From assembly GCF_001730525.1 (NCBI RefSeq), contig NZ_MDFN01000005.1, positions 62,001 to 126,000 on the forward strand: a stretch of 64,000 nt of DNA, in the 5' to 3' direction. The notes under the pieces were generated by a model. It had not been told where the DNA came from, made no database searches, and was given only the letters and a program-made list of their open reading frames with translations. Position numbers and translations under genes: made by a program. Shown one piece after another: positions 55,101-63,878 of the stretch. Position 1 is the stretch's first letter; the number at the start of each line of letters is the position of its first letter. This DNA comes from Arcticibacter eurypsychrophilus (lineage in GTDB: Bacteria > Bacteroidota > Bacteroidia > Sphingobacteriales > Sphingobacteriaceae).

Positions 55101-55783
55101 TCGAAGAACAAGCACAATCTTTCGAAGTTTTAACCTCTTCTTTAAACCAGCAGATGGGTGTAAATAAACAAAAACTGGATGAAGATACCCGCTTAAAGCT
55201 GAAGTCAAAAGACTTAGTGGAACAGGCAAAAGCGCAGAAGTTTGAATATGACAGATGGCAAAAAATGTCTGCATTAATTGGCTCAGACAATGGAAGACGA
55301 TTTAGCAATTTTGCTCAGGGTCTAACGCTTGCCCGCCTGACAGAACTGGCTAATATTCACCTCTTAAAGCTCAGCGATAGGTATCAGATTCTTAAAACTC
55401 CGGCTAAGGATCTTGAAATTCAGATTATAGATGGTTATCAGGCAGATGTAGTGCGACCAATGGCCACACTCTCAGGTGGTGAAAGCTTTTTAGTGAGTCT
55501 TGCTTTAGCGCTGGGCTTGTCCGATTTGGCAAGTTGCAAGACCCAAATCAACTCCCTATTCATTGATGAAGGTTTTGGGACATTGGATGCTGATACCCTT
55601 GATGTCGCTATTTCAGCTTTAGAAAACCTTCAGGCGAATGGAAAGACCATTGGTATAATATCACATGTGGAAGCACTAAAAGAACGTATAGCTACACAGA
55701 TCCAGGTTGGCAAACAACCTGGAGGAGTAAGTACTATTAAGGTGATCCATTATGGCACTGAAGTATCAGGCATTTCTGCTTAG
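52121..55783 (+). CDS. sbcC: Exonuclease SbcCD subunit C (SMC-like ATPase)
   Basis: The 1220-residue ATPase has an N-terminal Walker A GPTGAGKT (about residues 38-45), long antiparallel coiled coils, a CPLC zinc hook at about residues 595-598 (QPCPLCGS), and the C-terminal ABC signature LSGGES at about 1117 with Walker B LFIDEGFGTLD. It holds DNA ends through two SbcD nucleases and is needed for processing hairpins and breaks. It is directly downstream of sbcD with a 2-base gap. All domains are complete. Confidence 0.96.
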   Translation: MKILSVRFLNLNSLKGEHQIRFDEYPFTESGLFAITGPTGAGKTTILDAITVALYGRVHRHDRDVSENMTRHTAESFSEVEFEVKAKSYRAKWSQRRSRGKVDGTLQTHKMELIDLSSSEVIINHPLAEVLQYIVDLCGLDYNQFLRSVMLSQGDFTQFLKSKENERSELLERITDTAIYSDISKYVYDRARTEKDKLENLKLQLNSTELLSDEEIRALQVSLEELINADKSARASLQEANSKRNWLLGLVKLSAQQINQKLYLDEQTALHLQHKQDFERLSSHHVAESFRPALKEIQSQKDQQVTKQALLEKLELDFPIIQEQLTKAQQDLLLAKNSAEQQESVIKDVEPLLQEVSRKDASIEVIKGQFLRTESLLKEAGKELDQKQKEQEQRSEELLKVEGATKELEDWLLNNPQDQDLDKTILMFEQYRKELLSAERLLQVNSLSIADALNEEKKLKELSVITNKKIEGLKQNLIIKTDELNSYQQKVAEGQPLEELEVTASGLPSIIGICQGQLKLAKDISLVKQNSEDLNKQLNEYQKSFDSKNNLLTGLQQEKTAADLILEEYKKKVEIELRIQNYDADRDQLQVEQPCPLCGSTEHPFVHGHYKSKVNLAEQERDAHALRVKKLTILLNEASLDVKGLSVNLSATTNQLTTLKERLSKLEEEFASQNKLLPVPLSLDKPAVIEAVIDKKQKELDMLQQKIKTLRDLQKTIALFQSACADTQHAIDNNGTRLESSLNQLKQVEDQLLKLQKDTEQIKAAQVTAENQIKELLTPFKLTGTGAEISITLNERADRFRKNTRSVQTHLLKRTELASFLESTKEAILEKKLLYDQRSKAFNQEKNQLSVHTSERTELFGDKNPDLERERLTGLLRIERDRVEKFRVIENGYTGTLQVTETKIGQYQTDLEQLHVHIEQLYAQLNETLLKKEISSIEELNALFLDPSIAERLDILEKNISTSVATGRQVLKSTQDELLNERNKNLTTLSDEELEEQAQSFEVLTSSLNQQMGVNKQKLDEDTRLKLKSKDLVEQAKAQKFEYDRWQKMSALIGSDNGRRFSNFAQGLTLARLTELANIHLLKLSDRYQILKTPAKDLEIQIIDGYQADVVRPMATLSGGESFLVSLALALGLSDLASCKTQINSLFIDEGFGTLDADTLDVAISALENLQANGKTIGIISHVEALKERIATQIQVGKQPGGVSTIKVIHYGTEVSGISA

Positions 55784-55815
55784 TTAAGGCTGTTCATTCT
55801 GCCTGGTTAAGCAGT

Positions 55816-56811
55816 TTATTTAACAGGCTTAACCCCTTCCGAAGTCATAATAATGCGTTTAATGGTTCCATCTTTATTGTAAAACAGTTCATCTATACAT
55901 ACAGAACGGTGAAAACTACCTGCATCCGCTGCTAATGCGCCGTTATGATAGATGAAATAACTTTTGCCTTTGAAATCAATGATGGCCTGGTGATTCGTAT
56001 TTGAATTACCTGCTATTTCATTAATAATACCCTTGTAAGCCCAGGGTCCGGTGATGCTTTTGCTCATCGCATAAGCTATTTTTTCGGGGAACTCATAGGC
56101 ATAGGACAGGTAATACCAGTCATTGTGTTTATGAATCCATGGTGCCTCTGTAAAATGCGGCAATTTAACGGTGTTAATCGGACCGTCGAGCTCGATCATA
56201 TTAGGCTTAAGTTTAGCATAGTAACAGGCCGTATTTCCCCAGAATAAATAGGCTTGTCCCTGATCGTCGATAATAACTGTAGGATCAATATCATCCCAGG
56301 AGATAGATGCTGCCTTAGTCATATCATTGGTAATAATGGCAGAACCCCGGGCATCTTTAAAAGGGCCGGTAGGACTATCCGATACAGCAACACCAATAGA
56401 TTTGCCATGAATCGTGCCATGAGATACCGAAACATACCAATAGAACTTTCCATTCCGCTCGATTACCTGCGATGCCCATGCATCATCTTTAGCCCAGCTG
56501 AAATCTGCTGCCCTTAAAGGGATCGGATGCTCGGTCCAATTCACCAGATCTGAAGAGGAAAAGCATAACCAATCGTGCATGACATAGCTATTTTTCCCTA
56601 CCGGAGCTACATCATTGCCTGTATAAATATAAACCTTATCTTTATAAACAATCGCAGCAGGATCTGCAGTATATTTATGTTTGATAATAGGGTTTCCATC
56701 TGATTTGAAAGTGGTATCCTTTAAGTTTGTTTGATTATTTGAAGCAATGGATTGAAGGCTTAACAAAGATAGAGCGCCAAAGACGATCAAGTTAAATTTT
56801 TGATTATACAT
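55816..56811 (-). CDS. GH43 family arabinosidase-like enzyme
   Basis: The 331-residue secreted protein has a signal peptide (residues 1-23, LQSIASN) and a compact GH43 propeller with the Asp base in KYTADPAAIVY, a second Asp in WDDIDPTVIIDDQ, and the catalytic Glu in PHFTEAPWIHKH. No C-terminal beta-sandwich is present. It acts on arabinose- or xylose-containing glycans outside the pectin locus and is a lone minus-strand gene between sbcC and the M16 peptidase. Substrate unknown. Confidence 0.88.
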   Translation of the reverse strand: MYNQKFNLIVFGALSLLSLQSIASNNQTNLKDTTFKSDGNPIIKHKYTADPAAIVYKDKVYIYTGNDVAPVGKNSYVMHDWLCFSSSDLVNWTEHPIPLRAADFSWAKDDAWASQVIERNGKFYWYVSVSHGTIHGKSIGVAVSDSPTGPFKDARGSAIITNDMTKAASISWDDIDPTVIIDDQGQAYLFWGNTACYYAKLKPNMIELDGPINTVKLPHFTEAPWIHKHNDWYYLSYAYEFPEKIAYAMSKSITGPWAYKGIINEIAGNSNTNHQAIIDFKGKSYFIYHNGALAADAGSFHRSVCIDELFYNKDGTIKRIIMTSEGVKPVK

Positions 56812-56939
56812 ACAGACAAGTAGTGATTTACGTTTAAATGTTGGTTATTAACTATTGTAAAGATAATGTTTTTAAATTAGTGTCATAATGACCTTTGATA
56901 ATATATGTTTAATTGATCTTAACCCATATCATATTGCAG

Positions 56940-59759
56940 ATGAAGTATCCTAATCGAATTATTTTTATGCTCGTAGCATTGGTTATGAGCTCTTTTTTTG
57001 GATCCGCACAGACGAAAATACCACTCGATGCGCAAGTCAGAACCGGTAAACTAGCCAATGGCTTTACCTATTATATCCGTAAAAATACAGAGCCTAAAAA
57101 CCGTGTGCAACTGTATCTGGCGTTAAAAGCCGGATCAATTTTAGAAAATGATACACAACAGGGTTTGGCGCATTTTATGGAGCACATGAGCTTCAACGGG
57201 ACCAAAAACTATCCTAAAAATGAATTAGTTAATTATCTGCAAAAGTCAGGTATTCGTTTCGGTGCAGATTTGAATGCTTATACCAGCTTTGACGAAACAG
57301 TTTACCAATTGCCACTTCCAACAGATGACCCAGAACTGCTTAAAAATGGGTTGCAAATCATGCGTGACTGGGCACAGGATGCCTTACTTGATCCCTCCGA
57401 AATAACCAAAGAAAGAGGAGTCGTTCTCGAAGAAAAGCGATTAGGAAAAGGAGCTCAGGAGAGAATGCAGAACAAGTATCTTCCAGCTATCTTAAATCAA
57501 TCACGTTATGCCAATCGTTTGCCTATAGGAACTGATGAAGTATTAAACAACTTTAAACCTGCTACATTAACACAGTTTTATAAAGACTGGTACCGCCCAA
57601 ATTTGCAGGCGTTAATTGTTGTAGGTGATATTGATGTGGCTCAGATGGAAAAAATGATCAAGGATAAATTTTCCGATTTAAAGAACCCCGCCAATGCGCC
57701 CAAAAGAATAGAGTATAAAATCCCTTTGCTTAATAAAAATCAGTTTATTGCCGTAACTGATAAGGAAATGCAATATACAGTTGCGCAAGTGATCATAAAA
57801 CATCCTGGAACTGAAATCATCACCACAACAGATCTTCGGAACAGTATTATCAGATCCCTATATAATCAAATGATGGATGCCCGTTTTTCCGAATTGATGA
57901 AACAGGCTGATCCTCCTTTTCTTCAGGGAGGAAGTGATATTGGTAATTTTCTTGCTGGTCTTGATGCTGCAACTGCTGTAGTGGTAGCTAAACCCGGTGA
58001 GCTTGAAAAAGGATTCAAGGCTGTATTTACGGAGCTGGAAAAGGTCAAGAAATTTGGTTTTACCTCCACTGAACTGAATCGTGTTAAGGAAACCTACTTA
58101 ACTGGAATGGAAGCCGCTTTAAAAGAAAAAGATAAAACCAGTTCAGAGAATTATGTTCAGGAATACGTGAAGCTATTTCTAAAAGGAACTGCAAGTCCCG
58201 GTATTGAATATGAATTTAACTATGCAAAAAAGACACTCCCTGGAATTTCCCTTGCAGAAGTGAATGGATTAACGAAAAGGTACCTGACGGATGTAAATCG
58301 TGATGTAATTATTATGGCTCCAGAGAAGGATCTTGCAAGTTTGCCTAAAGAAGCTACCGTTAATTCCTGGATTAAAGAAGTTACAAGTTCAAATGTGCTG
58401 GCATATGTAGATCAGGTATCTGATAAGCCGTTAATGGATGTTAAACCTCAGCCAGGAAAGATTGTTGCTGAGAAAAAGGATGAAAAGGTAGGTTTTACAG
58501 AATTGACTCTAAGTAATGGAGTAAAGGTCATTTTAAAACCTACTGATTTTAAAAATGATGAGATCCTGATTAATGCCTTTAGTCCAGGTGGGACCTCTTT
58601 ATACCCAGATTCCTTATACGAATCTGCCTCTTTTGCCAGTGCTCTTGTTGCCCGGAGTGGTTTAGCTTCTTTCAACTCTATTCAGTTGCCAAAGTTATTG
58701 AATGGTAAATTAGTATCTATAAACCCTTACATTACAGAAAGGACAGAGGGTATTGCCGGATCTTCTGCGCCTAAAGATCTGGAAACAGCTTTTCAGCTGA
58801 TTAACCTGTATTTTACACAACCACGTCTGGATCAGGAAATTTTTCAATCTGTTATTCAACAACAACGAGGTGTATTGGCTAATCGTTCTGATGATCCAAA
58901 TAGTGTGTTCAGTGATACGATATCCGCTGTTATGGGGAGTCATAACGTGAGACGCACCGGACCTACTCTCGAAAAATTAAACCAGGTTAAGGCCGATCAG
59001 GTTCTTACAGTGTATAAAGACCGTTTCGCTGATGCAGGTGACTTTACCTTCAGCTTTGTTGGTAATTTTGATATTGAGAAAATCAAACCTTTACTTGAAC
59101 AATATCTCGGATCATTGCCTACGACAAAAAGAGTTGAAGAAGCCAGAGATTTAAATATCAGTGCTCCTTTAGGATTGGTTGAGAAAAAGGTCTACAAGGG
59201 ACAAGAACCAAAAGCAACGGTTCGTTTGGTGTTTGGTGGATATTATACCTATAACACCGAAAATAACAATCAAATAGATGCATTAGCAGAGGTATTGCAA
59301 ATTAAATTAATTGACCGTTTGCGTGAAGAGGAAAGCGGTGTATACAGTCCGGGCGCAAGAGCCAGTTATACTAAGTATCCAAAAAATAAATTTTCCTTTA
59401 CTGTATCTTTTGGCTGTGGTCCCGAAAATGTAGACAAGCTGATTGCAGCTACTCTTGATGAAATTAACAAATTGAAAGCAAATGGTGCACAAGCATCAGA
59501 CATAGGAAAATTCCTTGCTGAAGAAAAGCGGAGTACCGAAGTTCAGCTTAAGCAAAATGGTTTTTGGTCTGGATATTTATCTTCTTCTTATCAATTACAA
59601 GAAGATCCGGATCAAATTCTTACTTATGTAGAGTCATTAAAAAAGATTACCCCTGAAAGTTTAAAAGAGGCGGCTAATACTTATTTAAGTGGTAAAAATC
59701 TGATCAAATTAATTCTTTTGCCAGAGGATAAAACGACTGCTAAAGCGAAACAAAACTAA
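56940..59759 (+). CDS. M16 family (insulinase-like) zinc peptidase
   Basis: The 939-residue exported protein has a signal peptide (residues 1-24, FFGSAQ) and four homologous M16 domains. The N-terminal one keeps the zinc motif HFMEH (His78, Glu81, His82) and the downstream Glu region ITKERGVVLEEKR; the C-terminal half looks like the usual inactive companion. Such enzymes degrade short peptides in the periplasm. The ATG at 56940 replaces an ATG-less longer frame. It stands just upstream of xseA by 7 bases, but function is unrelated. Confidence 0.93.
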   Translation: MKYPNRIIFMLVALVMSSFFGSAQTKIPLDAQVRTGKLANGFTYYIRKNTEPKNRVQLYLALKAGSILENDTQQGLAHFMEHMSFNGTKNYPKNELVNYLQKSGIRFGADLNAYTSFDETVYQLPLPTDDPELLKNGLQIMRDWAQDALLDPSEITKERGVVLEEKRLGKGAQERMQNKYLPAILNQSRYANRLPIGTDEVLNNFKPATLTQFYKDWYRPNLQALIVVGDIDVAQMEKMIKDKFSDLKNPANAPKRIEYKIPLLNKNQFIAVTDKEMQYTVAQVIIKHPGTEIITTTDLRNSIIRSLYNQMMDARFSELMKQADPPFLQGGSDIGNFLAGLDAATAVVVAKPGELEKGFKAVFTELEKVKKFGFTSTELNRVKETYLTGMEAALKEKDKTSSENYVQEYVKLFLKGTASPGIEYEFNYAKKTLPGISLAEVNGLTKRYLTDVNRDVIIMAPEKDLASLPKEATVNSWIKEVTSSNVLAYVDQVSDKPLMDVKPQPGKIVAEKKDEKVGFTELTLSNGVKVILKPTDFKNDEILINAFSPGGTSLYPDSLYESASFASALVARSGLASFNSIQLPKLLNGKLVSINPYITERTEGIAGSSAPKDLETAFQLINLYFTQPRLDQEIFQSVIQQQRGVLANRSDDPNSVFSDTISAVMGSHNVRRTGPTLEKLNQVKADQVLTVYKDRFADAGDFTFSFVGNFDIEKIKPLLEQYLGSLPTTKRVEEARDLNISAPLGLVEKKVYKGQEPKATVRLVFGGYYTYNTENNNQIDALAEVLQIKLIDRLREEESGVYSPGARASYTKYPKNKFSFTVSFGCGPENVDKLIAATLDEINKLKANGAQASDIGKFLAEEKRSTEVQLKQNGFWSGYLSSSYQLQEDPDQILTYVESLKKITPESLKEAANTYLSGKNLIKLILLPEDKTTAKAKQN

Positions 59760-59766
59760 AGTATAC

Positions 59767-61092
59767 ATGCAATCTTACCTCAGTCTGCAACAATTTCTCC
59801 TTAACATTCAGGGAAAACTCAAATATTCTTTCCCTGAAAGTTATTGGATTAAAGCTGAGCTGGCAGGTGTACGCAAAGTGGGCAAACATGTCTATTTTGA
59901 ACTCATCCAGTTAAGCAGCGGGCAAAAGGTCGCACAAATAAGAGGTACTGCCTTTCATGCAGAAGGTACCCAGGCAATTTCGGAATTTGAAATGACCACT
60001 GGTCAGAAATTTGCTGATGGAATCAAGATAGGACTTCGTGCCACAGTAAACTACCATCCCGTATATGGATTGAGTTTAAATCTGCTGGAACTGGATGCTG
60101 AACTTACAATTGGAGGTATTGAGCTTCAGCGTAAACAAACGCTGGAGCAATTACTTCTGAAAAATCCAGGAGTTATCATGCTCCGGGACGGCCTTTATTC
60201 GACACCAAATAAACTGTTGCCCATTCCTTTGGCCATTCAACGTGTAGCAGTTATCACATCGTTATCTTCAGATGCTTTTGCCGATTTTATGCATTGTCTG
60301 AAGACCAACGATCATGATTATCACTTCTATACAGACATCTATGAGGCATTGGTGCATGGTTATTCAACCACAATATCCATCATGGCAGCAATGGATCAAA
60401 TTTTAGCTTCAGGTAAAAAGTATGACGTAGTAGTTTTAATCCGGGGAGGCGGGGCACCTGCTGATTTCCTTCCATTTGATGACTATGATCTGGCTCTTCG
60501 GGTTGCGACATTCTCAATACCCATAGTGACGGGTATCGGACATCAAATGAATCAGGGAATAGCTGATTTCTTTGCGAGGATCCACATGAAAACCCCTACT
60601 ATGGCTGCCCAGTATATGATAGACTACAATGCTCAGTTTGAAAGCAGACTTTATTTATTGTCTGAATCAATCAATAAAATTGCCCTGGCATTGTATGTTT
60701 CGCGCAACAATCAGTTCTTAATGCTCCAATCTAAAATAGTTTCGATCACGAAGGGAGCTCTACAAAATAAGACCTTTCAGCTATTTCAAGTGGAATCTAA
60801 TTTAGTTCCATCGGTGTTTAGAGTATTAAAAAATGAGGCGTTGAAGCTTGAGCAGAAGTCTTTGCAAATTAGTTTTCGATTGCCTTTTTATTTTACAGCG
60901 ATGCAGAAAAACCTGTTGCACCTGCAAGAGCATATTCAAAGTTTAAGTCCGCAAAGACTTCTCAAACGTGGATTTGTATTAATAAAGAAGAATGGCACTT
61001 ATGTCGTAAACGAGAAATTGAACCCTGGTGAAGCGATAGAGATAATTCAAGAAACCAGTATTTACCAAGCTGAAATAATAAAAAAACTATAA
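59767..61092 (+). CDS. xseA: Exodeoxyribonuclease VII large subunit
   Basis: The 441-residue subunit degrades single-stranded DNA together with XseB. The N-terminal OB-fold (SYWIKAELAGVRKVGKHVYF) binds DNA. The catalytic core contains KLLPIPLAIQRVAVITS, VVVLIRGGGAPADFLPFDDYD and the metal-site GHQMNQGIADFFA. A C-terminal helical bundle with RLLKRGFVLIKKNG closes it. xseB follows after one base, so the two are coupled. Normal length. Confidence 0.95.
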   Translation: MQSYLSLQQFLLNIQGKLKYSFPESYWIKAELAGVRKVGKHVYFELIQLSSGQKVAQIRGTAFHAEGTQAISEFEMTTGQKFADGIKIGLRATVNYHPVYGLSLNLLELDAELTIGGIELQRKQTLEQLLLKNPGVIMLRDGLYSTPNKLLPIPLAIQRVAVITSLSSDAFADFMHCLKTNDHDYHFYTDIYEALVHGYSTTISIMAAMDQILASGKKYDVVVLIRGGGAPADFLPFDDYDLALRVATFSIPIVTGIGHQMNQGIADFFARIHMKTPTMAAQYMIDYNAQFESRLYLLSESINKIALALYVSRNNQFLMLQSKIVSITKGALQNKTFQLFQVESNLVPSVFRVLKNEALKLEQKSLQISFRLPFYFTAMQKNLLHLQEHIQSLSPQRLLKRGFVLIKKNGTYVVNEKLNPGEAIEIIQETSIYQAEIIKKL

Positions 61093-61093
61093 T

Positions 61094-61303
61094 ATGACTG
61101 ATGAACTAACTTACGAGAGTGCATATTCCGAACTGGATAAAATATATCAGGAGATCAACAACGAGCAGGTTTCTGTAGACCTTTTAGCCGAAAAAGTAAA
61201 GCGGGCAGCTGTACTGATCCAATTCTGTCAGTCCAAATTACGCACCACGGAAGATGAAATTAATAAGATTTTATCCGGAATACCGGATCAGACTAATCAA
61301 TAG
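61094..61303 (+). CDS. xseB: Exodeoxyribonuclease VII small subunit
   Basis: The 69-residue helical protein has the XseB pattern YESAYSELDKIYQEINNEQVS, LLAEKVKRAAVLIQFCQSKL and TTEDEINKIL. It binds several copies per XseA and is required for activity. It begins one base after the xseA stop. Its last 11 bases overlap, on the opposite strand, the 3' end of the hypothetical gene at 61293-61847. Confidence 0.93.
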   Translation: MTDELTYESAYSELDKIYQEINNEQVSVDLLAEKVKRAAVLIQFCQSKLRTTEDEINKILSGIPDQTNQ

Positions 61304-61847
61304 TCTGGATCACTAAATAAAAAGCAGAATAAATTTCACGAAGTAAAATCGGGTCTGTAATGCCCGCCTTTATTTTAAGTTCGAGAAAAGGGGCTTTCTC
61401 AGTACTATTTTCCATTGCGTATTCGACAATACCGAAGTCTAGATCCTGATAGCTGAGAAGAACTTTTCTTACCTTTTCATCAGCGAAAACCTCAACTGCT
61501 TTTACTTCACTGTTCGTTTTGACAATAAACTTTTCATCGAACTCAAGATAGCCAAGAACGACATCCTGCATGCCGAAAAACTTTCCTATTTCATCAATAA
61601 AACCTTGTTTATGAATGGAAAACCGAAATGGACTTCGGCCATACAAATAAGCACTAAAGGTTGTATATGCACTACCACTTTCAAAACCTCCACCTAAATC
61701 AATGCCCATATCCAACAGAATCCGTCTGCCAGCTTGATCCAGTACGACGTGATAATCTAAAAGGTCATTTGATGGACTAAAGTCTGCATTTACCTGATTC
61801 CATATTTGATCTTCGGTTTCTCCTGCAATTGTACGTTCTTCCTGCAT
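61293..61847 (-). CDS. Hypothetical protein, Bacteroidota type
   Basis: The 184-residue cytosolic product has no signal peptide or membrane helix. It alternates strands and helices: DQIWNQVNADFSPSNDLLDY, RRILLDMGIDLGGGFESGS, GKFFGMQDVVLGYLEFDEKF and ELKIKAGITDPILLREIYSAF. It is not assigned to a named family. Its 3' end overlaps xseB by 11 bases in convergent orientation. The upstream gene on the same strand is idi, at a gap of 89 bases. Confidence 0.75.
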   Translation of the reverse strand: MQEERTIAGETEDQIWNQVNADFSPSNDLLDYHVVLDQAGRRILLDMGIDLGGGFESGSAYTTFSAYLYGRSPFRFSIHKQGFIDEIGKFFGMQDVVLGYLEFDEKFIVKTNSEVKAVEVFADEKVRKVLLSYQDLDFGIVEYAMENSTEKAPFLELKIKAGITDPILLREIYSAFYLVIQTID

Positions 61848-61936
61848 TTTAATATATCGTATGTTTTTACTTAAACTAACAGGATGTGGTTAAGTTTGAA
61901 GAAAAAGATAATATTTATCCATGAATACGCATTTTG

Positions 61937-62494
61937 TTAGGCTATGTTTAAATGTTTTAAGTGAAATTTTAATTTGGGTAAAGCATGTTTAAACCAAAAT
62001 GTGAAGCTTTTTTCATCTTTCTGTAGAGCCAGTTCAATATCTTCAAACGAGCACCATTTATATGCACTAGCTTCTAGAGGATTAGGATTTACATTCCCAG
62101 AGTAATATCCCAATAAAATATGATCATACTCGTGTTCAATTAAGCCATTTTTAAAACTATGCTTGTAAAGTAAGTGGTCAACAAGTTGAATATCGCACTC
62201 GAACCCCATTTCCAGGGGTAGTCTGACAGAGGCAGACTCAATAATGGATTGTTGAGGTCCAGGATGGCTACAACATGCATTCGTCCACAACCCTGCAGAA
62301 TGATACTTTATTTTAGATCTTTTCTGCAAAAGCATTTTACCATCATCATTAATGATGAAGATGGAAAAGGCTCTATGAAGCAACCCTTTTTTATGTGCTT
62401 CAAGTTTTTCACAATAACCAACCTCCTTGTCGAATTGATCAACCAGTATGACATGGTGAGAAGCCGTTAAAAAAGAAATATCGTTATCAATCAT
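61937..62494 (-). CDS. idi: Isopentenyl-diphosphate delta-isomerase, type 1
   Basis: The 185-residue Nudix-fold enzyme interconverts isopentenyl and dimethylallyl diphosphate, feeding quinones, carotenoids and lipid carriers. It has the type 1 motifs GLLHRAFSIFII, the catalytic Cys loop WTNACCSHP, and the metal-binding Glu/His motif HEYDHILLGYY. The gene is divergent from the MarR-type regulator at 62588, with paired 13-base repeats between them. The start ATG 62494 is clear. Confidence 0.95.
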   Translation of the reverse strand: MIDNDISFLTASHHVILVDQFDKEVGYCEKLEAHKKGLLHRAFSIFIINDDGKMLLQKRSKIKYHSAGLWTNACCSHPGPQQSIIESASVRLPLEMGFECDIQLVDHLLYKHSFKNGLIEHEYDHILLGYYSGNVNPNPLEASAYKWCSFEDIELALQKDEKSFTFWFKHALPKLKFHLKHLNIA

Positions 62495-62512
62495 ATAATT
62501 TGTGTTGGTATG

Positions 62513-62547
62513 TAAATGTACTAATTTATGAATATAAATGTACTAAT
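62513..62547. promoter_or_regulatory. 13-base direct repeats between idi and marR
   Basis: TAAATGTACTAAT occurs at 62513-62525 and exactly again at 62535-62547, 22 bases apart (two helical turns), in the divergent intergenic region. On the idi strand each copy reads ATTAGTACATTTA, close to a -7 box. It may be a regulator site, possibly for the adjacent MarR protein, or tandem promoters. Confidence 0.4.
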
Positions 62548-62587
62548 ATTTCTTATCATTGTAAATATTCAAGTTAAATAAATTTTT

Positions 62588-63205
62588 ATGTCTTATTTAT
62601 TACTCCAAAAATTGATTGTCAGGGTAGAAGAGTTTGAAACTGAGAATAAAGATACGCTTAAAAGTGATGATATTCAGCTGTTTGCAAATTGGCTTCATCT
62701 TAAATTAGTAAAGGAAGATTCAGCTATTGAACCCGTCTGGGAAGGGAAGATAGAAGGACGGACTGCGGATAGCATTTTGAACAGTTTACTTCTTCATTTA
62801 AGCCGATACGCCAAACATTACAGCAAAATGGCCATCCAGGGATCGCCTTTCCGAACTATTGATGAGGTCATATTTTTGCTCAACCTGTTGCATTCTGGTC
62901 CTATGGGGAAGGTTCAATTAGTTGATCTTAACGTGTTGGACAAAACAACAGGAATACAAATTATAAATCGACTGCTTCAGCAGAATTTTATTGAAGAATA
63001 TATTAATGAGCAGGATAGAAGGGCTAAAATTATCCGAATAACTCAGTATGGCTCAAAGGCATTAACTGAGGTGATGGCTAAAGTGCGAAAGGCAAGTCAA
63101 ATTGTTTCAGGTAACATCAGCAATATGGAGAAATTTGAACTGATCACGCTGCTTCAAAAACTTGATTTGCATCATAAAAGTACTTTTAAGATGCAGGAGA
63201 TTTAG
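62588..63205 (+). CDS. MarR-family transcriptional regulator
   Basis: The 205-residue protein has a winged helix of MarR type (residues about 95-165): FRTIDEVIFLLNLLHSGPMGKVQLVDLN, TGIQIINRLLQQNF, and the wing with INEQDRRAKIIRITQYGSKAL, the typical DxRxK-rich wing pattern. It extends about 80 residues N-terminally with helices (FANWLHLKLV) likely used for dimerisation, as in the longer MarR forms. The target and ligand are unknown; the divergent idi gene and the repeats at 62513 are the best candidate. It is on the plus strand alone. Confidence 0.85.
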   Translation: MSYLLLQKLIVRVEEFETENKDTLKSDDIQLFANWLHLKLVKEDSAIEPVWEGKIEGRTADSILNSLLLHLSRYAKHYSKMAIQGSPFRTIDEVIFLLNLLHSGPMGKVQLVDLNVLDKTTGIQIINRLLQQNFIEEYINEQDRRAKIIRITQYGSKALTEVMAKVRKASQIVSGNISNMEKFELITLLQKLDLHHKSTFKMQEI

Positions 63206-63322
63206 GATCCAATGAGCATATTTTTTTATCATTTAAGGCACACTTAAGGGTCTTGAAAAAAGCAACATTATAATTGAGAAGGATGTAAATCCGAAATGAT
63301 CTCCATTTTGTTTTCTTACCGA

Positions 63323-63368
63323 GCGGAGCAGGTGCGGAGAAGGTGCGGAGAAGGTGGAGATAAGGTGC
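63323..63368 (+). repeat. 11-base tandem minisatellite
   Basis: Four 11-base units follow one another from 63323: GCGGAGCAGGT, GCGGAGAAGGT twice, and GGAGATAAGGT, ending in GC. They lie in the 274-base spacer before the PH-domain gene and are G-rich in an AT-rich setting. There is no open frame that uses them. Confidence 0.85.
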
Positions 63369-63479
63369 AAAACAGATATATACAAGATAGTGTCAATATT
63401 AGTCAATCATAGCAGATAAATAATTATCCCAGCTTCTCATAATATGGTTACGTTTGCAGTAGAAAAATTACATATAAAT

Positions 63480-63854
63480 ATGGCATTATTTGATGGCTTA
63501 ATGGGGCACGCATCCGAAGTTTCTCAGGATGCAATCGCGAAAGAATTTCAGCCCTTAATGATTGAAGGCGAATTTGTGGAAAAGGCTTTTCGATTGATAC
63601 GCGACATGTTTGTTTTTACGAATAAGAGACTCATTTTGGTGAATAAACAAGGCATTACAGGTTCTAAAGTAGATTACTTGACTGTACCTTACACCAGCAT
63701 TAAGAAATTTTCAAAAGAAAGTGCAGGAATCATGGATCTCGATGCAGATTTGAGAATTTGGATTGTAGGGGAGGAGCTCCCAATTAAAAAAGAGTTCAAA
63801 AGGGGAGATAGTATTAATGAAGTGTACCAGATCCTGAGCAAACATATTTTATAG
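63480..63854 (+). CDS. Bacterial pleckstrin-homology (bPH) domain protein
   Basis: The 124-residue protein matches the short YvbH/YqeB-like PH family: MALFDGLMGHASEVS, IEGEFVEKAFRLIRDMFVFTNKRLILV, VDYLTVPYTSIKKFSKES and LRIWIVGEELPIKKEF. Such proteins are cytoplasmic with an unknown ligand and are common in stress regulons. The ATG at 63480 is chosen over a longer frame with 12 extra residues. It faces, in convergent direction, the gene at the right edge. Confidence 0.85.
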   Translation: MALFDGLMGHASEVSQDAIAKEFQPLMIEGEFVEKAFRLIRDMFVFTNKRLILVNKQGITGSKVDYLTVPYTSIKKFSKESAGIMDLDADLRIWIVGEELPIKKEFKRGDSINEVYQILSKHIL

Positions 63855-63878
63855 CTGCAGAATAAAATTAGTGCGCTT

